A DNA stretch of 64,000 nucleotides from Pseudomonas sp. MUP55 (GTDB taxonomy: Bacteria > Pseudomonadota > Gammaproteobacteria > Pseudomonadales > Pseudomonadaceae). Within the stretch, counting starts at the first letter, position 1. Each line of letters begins with the position of its first letter. The stretch covers positions 1,612,001-1,676,000 of the forward strand of contig NZ_CP138214.1 of assembly GCF_034043515.1 (NCBI RefSeq). The letters are read 5' to 3'. The notes beneath the pieces are model-generated. The model did no database searches. It was not told where the DNA came from and saw nothing but the letters and a program-made list of their open reading frames with translations. Positions 9,601-16,933 of this stretch are shown piece by piece. The translations under genes were made by a program, and so were the position numbers.

Positions 9601-10197
9601 GGCGAACTTCACCGGTGCCATATTTTCGTTGTAAGGGGTGCTGTAAATGGGATCACGGCCGACAGGCAGCTCGCGATTGGCGAGGATATTGAATTTTCTG
9701 GTTTCCTCAATGTTACCCGACAGCTGTTCCACAAAGGCTTGTATCGTATTGTTGGCCTGGTCAATAAAGCGGCTGCTTTCTATGAACAGAACGGTTGGCT
9801 TGCCGAGTCGGGCCTCTTCCTCCGTGACGAGATGAAAATCCGCCTGCTCGCCGTTGATTTCAATCGAGATGAAATCGAGTTCAAACTGATCCAGGTAACC
9901 AGGCACGACACAAATCACACCGGAGGGATTGACCGCCAAGGCCGCCGCGTTGAAACCGCCATCATGTCCCGGAACGGGAGCGGTCACCGTGGGGAGAATC
10001 AGCGGTAGGTCGGCAAAGGGGAGTACGGCAAGCTTTTCCAGGCTGGAAACCTGATCCGCAGCGGGCTCGGGAACGAAATACCGGCGCAATGGAGCGTCAG
10101 GAGAGAGGCCGTCGGATGAGGTGAGCTGACGATTGTCCAACAGTGCCGGAACGCGCGGCCTGTCGTGGCGTCCATTGGGATCTTGATCGTGGGTCAT
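6601..10197 (-). CDS. Large beta-rich protein with C-terminal seven-blade YVTN-type propeller, 1198 aa
   Basis: The N-terminal ~900 residues are a string of beta-rich Ig-like modules like those of the two genes at 1-3941, separated by proline-rich linkers (LPPPQVL, LPQPRTL, LPPPIVV). From about residue 905 come seven repeats with YVTN-type features, for instance GTVAYVANYNTSTVSVIDL and PLAYVTMTSANSVAIIDT. These form a complete seven-blade propeller that ends flush with the C-terminus (VFVVQL). The N-terminus (MTHDQDPNGRHDRPRVP) is hydrophilic with no signal peptide, and no transmembrane segment is seen. The ATG at 10197 has only a weak ribosome site. It is convergent to the autotransporter. 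The propeller suggests protein or ligand binding at a surface, but function and export route are unknown. Confidence 0.85.
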   Translation of the reverse strand: MTHDQDPNGRHDRPRVPALLDNRQLTSSDGLSPDAPLRRYFVPEPAADQVSSLEKLAVLPFADLPLILPTVTAPVPGHDGGFNAAALAVNPSGVICVVPGYLDQFELDFISIEINGEQADFHLVTEEEARLGKPTVLFIESSRFIDQANNTIQAFVEQLSGNIEETRKFNILANRELPVGRDPIYSTPYNENMAPVKFADPQIEAFELVTQEHAIAGVEIVIDNYPLDRGLPQVHHRKADDVIHLSIGGKIIKHTVTPFEASGTLPISIWVYYGTWSQLSDGKHAVEWRVFDKVGNGSPGASPPRLLELKRGSGTEPLLPAVHVTESDYDDKLEQDFIDIRTLGGDANIELLIRNQGYAVNDLVELSIKGVSAASVSTELVLRYTVTAINLTRVNIPLPIEFLLPLPAGRILITYKRIRPSVPDRPDVPDRPSDAVLYAIYGDPVDSKLPPPQVLDLVDNTLPETTNPVRIRIKKYLGQKENDRIALNVVGYTVNGTPRYAEFSDMAGTEDILFLLENAFFAELNGGYFTVHYTINGDSRPPSESVTVPVGNAQGTLPQPRTLQAVPPDFTFNPGTHRANLNVYVDPHEAIVDGVRIRVVALGSEPGGSIITPWFEVDDNWEGAVIPFTIARTIVLINDGGTMSLYFEVDAKVPGVPPRQSLPLLINVGMARKLPPPIVVEAESISPILARLNPLHVLPPNPAIVTIRVVSDTFPASADLKVHITGKDGIGTPNIPIKPAVPTPGENYTSFTAPSTFVAAYLAGHCTVSYDLIETGRTTKSEELTLEIAALSEQEWDLVSVPQANGGVIDTSKPHDVQIHAWKFNRVGQPVWIEGNGTVKQVLRNGAPLTSAEFAANRILTPIPAEYLRKLDNDSTLEIKASVSLDDNGSLPPQPFVPVNYRIRTQTGIVGSINVGGGPDRIVINAQGTVAYVANYNTSTVSVIDLTTFRLTDSPNLSGYTNGLALHPDGLRFYVSGEVAYDIQVATTIDNKYSHSISGLEIYGTGALAFNADSSRLYYASWYYGTLHLIDTTNDSLIFRRAGYGYAYDFALAPEGTRLYSAGATVMGIIDTASNAALPSLAGFTDIRRLAYSPRDSKIYLPDSGAGNLKIVDTRTNSIIGLIPNLAGAFDVAFHPTRPLAYVTMTSANSVAIIDTDREEVINIITGFVQPKGIAIDPSGSFALVSNYTANTVFVVQL
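8903..8942. repeat. 18-bp in-frame tandem repeat inside the propeller gene
   Basis: GGGCGATCGGGCACGTCC is followed by a near-identical 18-base unit and a partial third. On the coding strand it encodes a reiterated P-D-R-P-x-V linker (VPDRPDVPDRPSD), a flexible proline-rich hinge between two beta-rich modules. The length is a multiple of three, so copy-number changes would keep the frame. Confidence 0.75.
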
Positions 10198-10324
10198 GAT
10201 GAGGGGCCTGCCAGTAATTATAAGGGGCAGGGTCCATTCAATGCCTTAGGCTGAAGGGTGCCTAGCTGTGAGAAATGACAGTTGGGACGAACGGTGGGCC
10301 CCCGACGGGCCACTTGGGAAGGGG

Positions 10325-11353
10325 TTATTGTTGACGGTTCCAGTGCCTGAACAACGGCTCTGCCAGAAACAACACAAACAACAAACGCATCACTTGCATC
10401 GCCGTCACCAACGGCACCGACAATTGCAGCGTCTCTGCCGTCAGGCTCATCTCGGCAATACCGCCAGGCATCATGCCCAACGTCAGGGAGCGCAGGTCCA
10501 GTTGGGTCAAAGCACTTAAACCCACCGCTGCAAGCGTTGCCAGCGCCATGGTCAGGACTGTGCCAATCAACGTGCGGCCCATAAACGCTGGGGCCCTGCG
10601 GAAAAACTGGCGATTGAAGTGGCAGCCCAAGCCACTGCCGATCAACCATTGGCCAACCTGGCTGCCGCCATCGGGCAGACCAATGTGCAAATCCCAGGTC
10701 ACGCTGGCGAAAGCACTCACCAGCAATGGCCCGAACAACCAGGGATTGGGTTGGCGCAAACGCTGCCAGCCCCATGCGACCAGCGCACCTATCGGAAACA
10801 GCAGCGCCAGCCAGGCCCAGTCAACGGGCGCTGGATGAAACTGCGGTGCGCCACTGCTCAGCAGATACTTGAAGATCGCCGGCACACAGAGCACCACCAC
10901 CAGCACCCGCAGACTTTGCCCCGCAGCGACACGGCTCAACACCGCACCATTGCGCGCGCCGAGGTTGACCATCTCCCCGGAGCCTCCCGGCATGCTGGAG
11001 AAAAACGCAGTGGCGCGGTCTTCACCGCTGCGGCGCATCAACCACACACCGACCACACTCGATAAACTGGTCACCAACGCACCGAAGAAAATCAGCCCGA
11101 AGTGGTTCATCACCTGTTCGATCACCATCGGCGTGAAGTGCAGGCCGATGCCGATGCCCACCACCCATTGGCCGCATTTGCGCCCGCCGGGAATTTCGGC
11201 CAGTTGCCATGGTGTCAGGCAACGCACCAGGATGATCGCCAGCAACGAGCCAACCATGTAGGGCAAAGGCCAGCCGACGAGGCTGGCCAGGAAACCGCCG
11301 GCCAGGCCGACCAGCGGTGTTCCCCACCATTGCTTGAAGGTGACGTCAGACAT
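10325..11353 (-). CDS. AbrB-family integral membrane protein (COG3180 type)
   Basis: The 342-aa protein has about ten hydrophobic segments arranged as two similar halves, each containing the family motif in which a GMMPGG-like turn precedes an EM (SSMPGGSGEMVNLG and LGMMPGGIAEMSLTA). This family is often called AbrB or ammonia monooxygenase in annotations, but neither function is established. The start at 11353 is chosen because ATGTCTGA overlaps the tctA stop, giving translational coupling; an upstream ATG at 11380 lies deep in tctA. It is therefore the last gene of the tctC-tctB-tctA operon and may help tricarboxylate movement, although that is inference from position only. Confidence 0.8.
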   Translation of the reverse strand: MSDVTFKQWWGTPLVGLAGGFLASLVGWPLPYMVGSLLAIILVRCLTPWQLAEIPGGRKCGQWVVGIGIGLHFTPMVIEQVMNHFGLIFFGALVTSLSSVVGVWLMRRSGEDRATAFFSSMPGGSGEMVNLGARNGAVLSRVAAGQSLRVLVVVLCVPAIFKYLLSSGAPQFHPAPVDWAWLALLFPIGALVAWGWQRLRQPNPWLFGPLLVSAFASVTWDLHIGLPDGGSQVGQWLIGSGLGCHFNRQFFRRAPAFMGRTLIGTVLTMALATLAAVGLSALTQLDLRSLTLGMMPGGIAEMSLTAETLQLSVPLVTAMQVMRLLFVLFLAEPLFRHWNRQQ

Positions 11354-12860
11354 CGGCCACGGCACGACGCTGCAAGGCACGTTTGCGGTAGATGCGCACC
11401 AGCGGGAACATCAACATCAGCGCGGTCAGCACCCAGACGCCAAAGGTGATCGGGCTCGACCACAAGATGTCCAGCGCACCGTTGGAGATCGACAGCGCCC
11501 GGCGCAGGTTCTGCTCCATCAGGCCGCCGAGGATAAAGCCCAGCAATACCGGCGACAGCGGGAAGTCCAGCTTGCGCAGGATGTAGCCGAAGATGCCGAT
11601 ACCGACCATCAGGAACAGGTCGAACGTGGTGGCGTGAACCGCGTATACACCAATCGCGGTGATGATGGCGATCACCGGCACCAGCGCCCAGTTCGGCACG
11701 GCGAGGATACGCGTGAAGATGCGGATCATCGGGATGTTGAGGATCACCAGCATGATGTTGGCGATGAACAACGACGCGATCAGGCCCCAGACGATGTCCG
11801 GTTGTTGTTGGAACAGCAGCGGGCCGGGCGTGATGTTGTACAGCGACAGGGCGCCGATCATCACGGCGGTAGTGCCCGAGCCGGGTACGCCCAGGGTCAG
11901 CATCGGTACGAGCGCGCCGCAGGCGGATGCGCCGATCGCGGTTTCCGGGGCGGCCAGGCCACGCATGTCGCCCTGGCCGAATTTGCCGCTGGCGCCAGCC
12001 AGGCGTTTTTCGGTCATGTAGGCCACGGCGGACGCCAAGGTAGCACCGGCACCCGGCAATACGCCCATGATGAAACCGAGCAAGCCGCAGCGGATATTAA
12101 CCACGAACACCGCACCGGCTTCCTTCAGGTTGAACATCATGCGTCCGGTGGCCTTGACCGCTTCCTGGCCACGGTGGGTTTTTTCCAGCAGCAACAGGAT
12201 CTCACTGATGGAAAACAGGCCCAGTACCAACACCACGAACTGGATGCCGTCGGTAAGGTGGATGTTGTCGCCGGTAAACCGATACACGCCGCTGTTGGCG
12301 TCAATGCCCACTGCGGAGAGGAACAGGCCAATCAGCGCCGCGACGAAGGTCTTCAGCGGCTTGTCGCCCGCCATGCCGCCCAGGCACACAATCGCGAACA
12401 CCATCAGCACGAAATACTCCGCCGGGCCGAAGGCAATTGCCCATTTGGCCAGCAGCGGGGCAAACAGCACCATGCCGCAGGTGGCGATAAAGGCACCGAT
12501 GAACGAGCTCCACGCCGACAGTGACAGCGCCACGCCAGCCAGGCCTTTGCGGGCCATCGGGTAGCCGTCGAGGGTGGTCATCACGGTGGAGGCTTCGCCC
12601 GGAATATTGAGCAGGATCGAGCTGATACGGCCGCCGTATTCGCAGCCCAGGTACACCGCTGCAAGCAGGATCAAGGCCGACTCGGGCGGCAGGCCCAGGG
12701 CGAATGCAATGGGGATCAACAGTGCCACGCCATTGATCGGCCCCAGGCCCGGCAACAGGCCCACCACGGTGCCGATCAGCGTGCCGCACAGGGCGGTCAC
12801 CAGGTTGTACGGGCTCAGCGCGACGCCGAAGCCCTGGCCCAAATAGCCAAAAGTATCCAT
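11346..12860 (-). CDS. tctA: Tripartite tricarboxylate transporter large permease TctA
   Basis: The 504-aa protein is the 12-TM large membrane subunit of a TTT system, which uses the ion gradient to import the citrate-type ligand delivered by TctC. The signature GLLPGLGPINGVALLIPIAF lies near the N-terminus, and a second related glycine-rich motif (GVLPGAGATLASAVAY) near the middle reflects internal duplication. The start ATG at 12860 has GGAGAA seven bases upstream and sits one base after the tctB stop. The next gene overlaps its stop. Length and topology are normal for the family. Confidence 0.93.
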   Translation of the reverse strand: MDTFGYLGQGFGVALSPYNLVTALCGTLIGTVVGLLPGLGPINGVALLIPIAFALGLPPESALILLAAVYLGCEYGGRISSILLNIPGEASTVMTTLDGYPMARKGLAGVALSLSAWSSFIGAFIATCGMVLFAPLLAKWAIAFGPAEYFVLMVFAIVCLGGMAGDKPLKTFVAALIGLFLSAVGIDANSGVYRFTGDNIHLTDGIQFVVLVLGLFSISEILLLLEKTHRGQEAVKATGRMMFNLKEAGAVFVVNIRCGLLGFIMGVLPGAGATLASAVAYMTEKRLAGASGKFGQGDMRGLAAPETAIGASACGALVPMLTLGVPGSGTTAVMIGALSLYNITPGPLLFQQQPDIVWGLIASLFIANIMLVILNIPMIRIFTRILAVPNWALVPVIAIITAIGVYAVHATTFDLFLMVGIGIFGYILRKLDFPLSPVLLGFILGGLMEQNLRRALSISNGALDILWSSPITFGVWVLTALMLMFPLVRIYRKRALQRRAVADV

Positions 12861-12861
12861 A

Positions 12862-13320
12862 TCAGTTCTCCAGTACGTCGAGCAGTCCGAGGGGCAGCGG
12901 CACATCCATGGCTTTGTCGAACAGCAGGTACAGGCCGATGGCCATCAGGCCGACGATCACCACGCTGGGCAGCCAACGTCCGCCGTACAGGCGCGCCATC
13001 GGGATACCGATCAGCATGCTGCTGAGGATGAAACCCAGCGATTCGAAGGTGGCGGCGAACACAATCAGCAGCGTGACGCAAATGCCGATCTTGATCAGCG
13101 TGTCGCGGTCCAGCGCCGGTTCTTCTTCGGTGTGCTTGGTCGGCTGCGGGCGAAACAGCATGTAGATCAGCGCCAGGCTCATCAGCCCGAGCATCAGCAG
13201 CGGATAGGCGCGGGGCCCGACCGGCTCGTATGAAAACGCCGCCTGATACGGCCAGGCCATCAGGGCGAGGCCGGCGCAGGCCAGCAGCAGTATGGCGGCA
13301 AAAATGCGTTGTGAGAGCAT
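12862..13320 (-). CDS. tctB: Tripartite tricarboxylate transporter small permease TctB
   Basis: The 152-aa protein has four hydrophobic segments, as expected of the small TctB subunit that pairs with TctA in the inner membrane. The start at 13320 follows an AGGAG site; the upstream ATG in the same frame (13338) has none. It is followed by tctA after a single base and preceded by tctC with a strong hairpin between them. Confidence 0.9.
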   Translation of the reverse strand: MLSQRIFAAILLLACAGLALMAWPYQAAFSYEPVGPRAYPLLMLGLMSLALIYMLFRPQPTKHTEEEPALDRDTLIKIGICVTLLIVFAATFESLGFILSSMLIGIPMARLYGGRWLPSVVIVGLMAIGLYLLFDKAMDVPLPLGLLDVLEN

Positions 13321-13332
13321 GGTGAACTCCTG

Positions 13333-13363
13333 GGCCACGCCGCTTGTGTAAGCGGGCGTGGCC
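13333..13363 (-). promoter_or_regulatory. Intercistronic hairpin between tctC and tctB
   Basis: GGCCACGCCGCTT pairs with AAGCGGGCGTGGCC, a 13-bp stem with one bulged G and a GTGT loop, in the gap between the binding-protein gene and the permease genes. There is no T-tract. Such hairpins usually protect the 3' end of the upstream message and reduce downstream expression, matching the need for more periplasmic binding protein than permease. Confidence 0.6.
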
Positions 13364-13382
13364 GCGCGAAAGAGGTGGGCGT

Positions 13383-14366
13383 TTACTGGATCAGGCCGAA
13401 CTCTTTGGCCAGCACTTTGTAGTCAGCCACCTGTTTCTTCACGTAGGTGTCCAGCTCCGGGCCCGTCATGGCGAACGGGAACAGCTCGCGCTGGTCACGC
13501 AGCTTGGCGAACTCGTCGGAGGCCAGCAGTTTGTCGAACGCTTCTTTCCACCAGGCATAGTCGGCATCGCTGACTTTTGGCCCGAGGTAGAACCCGCGCA
13601 CCACTGGCCAGACGATGTCGTAGCCTTGCTCCTTGGCGGTCGGGATGTCCTTCATTTCCGGCTCGTCCAGGCGCTGTTCGGAGAACACCGCCAGCAGGCG
13701 CATATCACCGCTGAGGATGTGGGGCATGGAGTCGGAGATGTCGGTACTGCCTACCTGAATGTGGCCGCCGAGCAGCGCGGTCGCGATTTCGCCACCGCCT
13801 TCGAGCGCGACGTAACGCAGCTCGCGCGGGTTGATGCCCGCGGCCTTGGCGATCAGGGCGGTCTGCATCCAGTCCTGGCTGCCGACCGTGCCGCCGGAAC
13901 CGATCACCACGCTGCCAGGATCTTTCTTCAAGGCTTTTACGAGATCGTCGAGGTTCTTGTAGGGTGAATCGCTTTTCACCGCGATGGCACCGTAACTGGT
14001 GCCCACCGCCGCGAGCCAGCGCACGGCGCTTTCATCGAAGCGACCAAACTTGCCTTGGGCCAGGTTCAGCAACGAACCACTGGACCAGGCCACCAGGGTT
14101 CCGGCATCGGCAGGGCGCTGCGCGACCACCGCGTTGTAGGCCACGGCGCCCACGCCGCCTGGCATGTAGGTCACGCGCATCGGCTTGCTCAGCAGCTTCT
14201 CGTTGACCAGCGCGCTTTGCACCAGTTTGCAGGTCAGGTCAAACCCACCGCCCGGCGAGGCCGGGGCGATGCACTCGGGGCGCTTGGGCTCGTCGGCCGC
14301 CAGCAGTTGGCCGGCAAACAGCATGCAGCCGGCGGTGAGGGCAAATTTACGCAGTGAAAGGGTCAT
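13383..14366 (-). CDS. tctC: Periplasmic tricarboxylate-binding protein TctC
   Basis: The 327-aa precursor has a 23-residue signal peptide (cleavage after GQLLA) followed by the TTT/Bug-family fold. The family ligand loop ECIAPASPGGGFDLTC, which contacts the carboxylates, lies just after the signal, with a second typical segment GSGGTVGSQDWMQT in mid-protein. It captures tricarboxylates such as citrate and delivers them to TctA/TctB. The ATG at 14366 is preceded by GGAG. It heads the three transporter genes, directly after a truncated porin gene, and lies divergent from tctD-tctE. Confidence 0.92.
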   Translation of the reverse strand: MTLSLRKFALTAGCMLFAGQLLAADEPKRPECIAPASPGGGFDLTCKLVQSALVNEKLLSKPMRVTYMPGGVGAVAYNAVVAQRPADAGTLVAWSSGSLLNLAQGKFGRFDESAVRWLAAVGTSYGAIAVKSDSPYKNLDDLVKALKKDPGSVVIGSGGTVGSQDWMQTALIAKAAGINPRELRYVALEGGGEIATALLGGHIQVGSTDISDSMPHILSGDMRLLAVFSEQRLDEPEMKDIPTAKEQGYDIVWPVVRGFYLGPKVSDADYAWWKEAFDKLLASDEFAKLRDQRELFPFAMTGPELDTYVKKQVADYKVLAKEFGLIQ

Positions 14367-14396
14367 GGTGATCTCCGTCTTGTTGTTATGAGTGGC

Positions 14397-14648
14397 TTAC
14401 AGAGTGCGATGCTGTACCTGGCGTTGCGCGAGCGCATGGCCATACGCTTGAACGTGGCGCTTTGCACCGTCATGCGCGTCATGGTTGAAGTACAGGTTAC
14501 GCGTGTCGAGGGGCGCACCACCGTCTTGGGAGACGCCAGCCTGGCTAAACGACGAAAAGCCGGCAAGGGCAGCGGCACTGGCAAGCGCGGTGTGACTGAG
14601 GCGGGAATTACGAACAGGCGGGCAAGCCTGGGGCTGTGTCGACAGCAT
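14397..14648 (-). pseudogene. Truncated OprD/OpdH-type porin gene (N-terminal 83 codons only)
   Basis: From ATG 14648, preceded by ACGGAG, the frame encodes a signal-like segment (SHTALASAAALAGFSSFSQA) followed by GVSQDGGAPLDTRNLYFNHDAHDGA. The stretch LDTRNLYFN..x.DGA is the start of the mature OprD family, whose members are over 400 residues long. Here the frame continues only into an unrelated-looking basic tail (residues 71-83) and stops 30 bases before tctC. At least 1 kb of porin is missing. In other pseudomonads an OprD-family porin (OpdH) precedes tctCBA, so this is best read as a deletion remnant. It may still supply the operon leader and promoter. Confidence 0.75.
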
Positions 14649-14768
14649 CGTGGTGCACTCCGTTATTGTTCTTATTTTGGCGAAAACGCGTCGAGGCGTT
14701 TTTCGGGCGCTACGGGTGAGGTAGCTGGGCGGGCGCAAACCACCGTAGCTGGATGCTAAAGGGCGAAG

Positions 14769-14796
14769 CTTTCACTAACCTTTCAGTTGCCTTTCA
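14769..14796. promoter_or_regulatory. Three CTTTCA direct repeats at 11-bp pitch: probable TctD operator
   Basis: CTTTCA occurs at 14769, 14780 and 14791, exactly 11 bp apart, in the 235-bp region between divergent tctD and the tctCBA operon. OmpR/PhoB-family response regulators bind such helically phased direct repeats, and TctD belongs to that family. Assignment to TctD is inference from position and spacing. Confidence 0.6.
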
Positions 14797-14883
14797 ATGT
14801 TTTCGGGCTTCACAGGGCAGGTTGCGCCTGTAAACTGCCCGCCAAAGCGTGGCGTTGACCACTCCTGAACGAGGTAGAAATCC

Positions 14884-15555
14884 ATGCGCGTCCTTCTGGT
14901 TGAAGACCATTTGCAGCTCGCCGAAAGTGTCGCCCAGGCGCTCAAGAGCACGGGTTTGACCGTCGACGTGCTGCACGATGGCGTAGCTGCGGACCTGGCC
15001 TTGAGCAGCGAGGACTACGCGGCGGCGATTCTCGATGTGGGGCTACCGCGCATGGATGGTTTCGAGGTACTGGCGCGCTTGCGGGCCCGCGGTAAAAACT
15101 TGCCGGTGTTGATGCTGACGGCGCGCAGCGATGTCAAAGACCGCGTGCATGGCTTGAATCTGGGGGCCGACGATTACCTTGCCAAACCGTTCGAGCTGAC
15201 GGAACTGGAAGCGCGGGTCAAGGCGCTGCTACGGCGCAGCGTGCTGGGCGGTGAGCGCCAGCAGGCGTGCGGCGTGCTGGTCTACGACCTCGACACGCGG
15301 CGCTTCACGGTCGGTGGCGAATTGCTCACGTTGACGTCCCGCGAGCAAGCGGTGCTTGAAGCACTGATCGCCCGGCCCGGCCGCGTAATGAGCAAGGAGC
15401 AACTGGCTTCGCAGGTGTTCGGTCTCGACGAAGAAGCCAGCCCCGACGCGATCGAAATTTACGTGCACCGCCTGCGCAAGAAACTCGACGGCCAGCCCAT
15501 CGCCATTGTTACCTTCCGGGGCCTGGGCTACCTGCTGGAAGCCCGCGATGCATAA
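14884..15555 (+). CDS. tctD: OmpR-family response regulator TctD
   Basis: The 223-aa protein has a receiver domain (acidic pocket E7 D8, phosphoacceptor D51, K101 in LAKPF) and a C-terminal winged helix ending in the typical TFRGLGYLLE. It should activate or derepress the tricarboxylate transport operon in response to external tricarboxylates, partnered by TctE. The start follows GAGGTAG. The stop overlaps the tctE start (ATGCATAA), so regulator and sensor are co-translated. It is divergent from the tct transporter operon, the standard arrangement. Confidence 0.92.
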   Translation: MRVLLVEDHLQLAESVAQALKSTGLTVDVLHDGVAADLALSSEDYAAAILDVGLPRMDGFEVLARLRARGKNLPVLMLTARSDVKDRVHGLNLGADDYLAKPFELTELEARVKALLRRSVLGGERQQACGVLVYDLDTRRFTVGGELLTLTSREQAVLEALIARPGRVMSKEQLASQVFGLDEEASPDAIEIYVHRLRKKLDGQPIAIVTFRGLGYLLEARDA

Positions 15556-16933
15556 GCCCAGCAGCCTGCGTTGGCGCCTGCTGTGGAACCTGGCATTGCT
15601 GCTCGTGCTGCTGATGCTCGCCAGCGGCATGAGTGCCTACTGGAACGGTCGCGAAGCGGCCGACACTGCCTACGACCGCACGCTGCTGGCCTCGGCGCGC
15701 ACCATTGCCGCCGGCTTGACCCAAGTGGACGGCACGCTCAGTGCCAACGTGCCCTACGTGGCCCTGGACACCTTTGCCTACGACAGTGCCGGGCGTATCT
15801 ATTACCAGGTCAATGACATCGACCAAAAGCTGATATCCGGCTACGAAAATCTTCCCGGTCCACCGCCCGGCACGCCGCGCACGGATGATTACCCGGCCCT
15901 GGCGCGGTTCTACGACGCCGTGTATCAGGGCCAGCCGGTGCGTGTGGTGAGCCTGCTCAAAGCCGTCTCCGAGCCGAACATGAACGGCATGGCGGAGATC
16001 CGTGTGGCGGAAACCGACGAAGCGCGGGTCGCCATGGCCCGCAGTCTGATGGCCGACACCTTGTTGCGCCTGGGCATGCTTGCCATTGGTGCGCTCTTGC
16101 TGGTGTGGTTTGCCGTCAGCGCGGCGCTGCGTCCGCTGGAGCGCCTGCGCACGGCGGTGGAGGAACGTCAGCCTGACGACCTGCGGCCCTTGCCGCTGGT
16201 GGAGGTGCAGGATGAGTTCGGCCCGCTGGTGCGTTCCCTCAACCATTTCACCGAACGCTTGCGCGGCCAGTTCGAACGTCAGGCGCAGTTCATTGCCGAC
16301 GCCGCCCACGAATTGCGCACGCCACTGGCCGCGCTCAAGGCCCGCCTGGAACTGGGCCTGCGCGCCGAAGAACCGGCCACTTGGCGCAGCACCCTGGAGA
16401 CCGCCGCCCAGGGCACCGACCGTCTCACTCACCTGGCTAATCAGTTGCTGTCCCTGGCCCGCATCGAAAACGGTGCCAGGGCCATTGCCGAAGGCGGTGC
16501 GCAGTTGCTCGACCTCAGTCAGTTGGCCCGAGAGCTGGGGATGGCGATGGCGCCGCTGGCCCATGCACGGGGCGTTGCCCTGGCGCTGGAGGCGGACGAA
16601 CCGGTGTGGCTGCGCGGCGAGCCGACGCTGCTCAATGAATTGCTGAGCAACCTGGTGGATAACGCGCTGGCGCACACACCGCCCGGCGGCAACGTGATTT
16701 TGCGGGTGACGGCGCCGGCGGTGCTGGAAGTCGAAGACGATGGCCCGGGTATCCCGCTGGATGAGCGGGACCGGGTGTTCGAGCGATTTTATCGGCGCAG
16801 TCAGCAGGGCATGGGGTCGGGCCTGGGGCTGGCGATTGTGGGTGAAATCTGCCGCGCGCATCTGGCGCAGATCAGTCTGCATGATGGCGAGTCAGCGGGG
16901 TTGAAAGTGCGAGTGAGCTTTATCGCCGGTTGA
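15548..16933 (+). CDS. tctE: Sensor histidine kinase TctE
   Basis: The 461-aa protein has a first TM helix at about residues 11-29, a periplasmic sensory domain of about 140 residues (TctE N-terminal type, containing VPYVALDTFAYDSAGRIYYQV), a second TM helix near 172-192, a HAMP-like linker, the H-box with H254 (DAAHELRTPLAALKARLE), and N, G1 and G2 ATP-binding boxes (LVDNALAHTPPGG, VEDDGPGIP, GSGLGLAIV). The ATG at 15548 overlaps the tctD stop; the earlier in-frame ATG is inside tctD. Its stop codon abuts the stop of the convergent HDOD gene with no intervening base. Confidence 0.92.
   Translation: MHKPSSLRWRLLWNLALLLVLLMLASGMSAYWNGREAADTAYDRTLLASARTIAAGLTQVDGTLSANVPYVALDTFAYDSAGRIYYQVNDIDQKLISGYENLPGPPPGTPRTDDYPALARFYDAVYQGQPVRVVSLLKAVSEPNMNGMAEIRVAETDEARVAMARSLMADTLLRLGMLAIGALLLVWFAVSAALRPLERLRTAVEERQPDDLRPLPLVEVQDEFGPLVRSLNHFTERLRGQFERQAQFIADAAHELRTPLAALKARLELGLRAEEPATWRSTLETAAQGTDRLTHLANQLLSLARIENGARAIAEGGAQLLDLSQLARELGMAMAPLAHARGVALALEADEPVWLRGEPTLLNELLSNLVDNALAHTPPGGNVILRVTAPAVLEVEDDGPGIPLDERDRVFERFYRRSQQGMGSGLGLAIVGEICRAHLAQISLHDGESAGLKVRVSFIAG

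Noticed and set aside
11334..12524. Long + strand frame opposite tctA
   Set aside because: It is rich in H, Q, R, D and G without hydrophobic core or family motifs, which is the usual shadow of a GC-rich membrane-protein gene.
15509..16882. Long - strand frame opposite tctE
   Set aside because: The sequence is Q/H/R-rich with no motif and no ribosome site, and tctE has full kinase motifs on the other strand.
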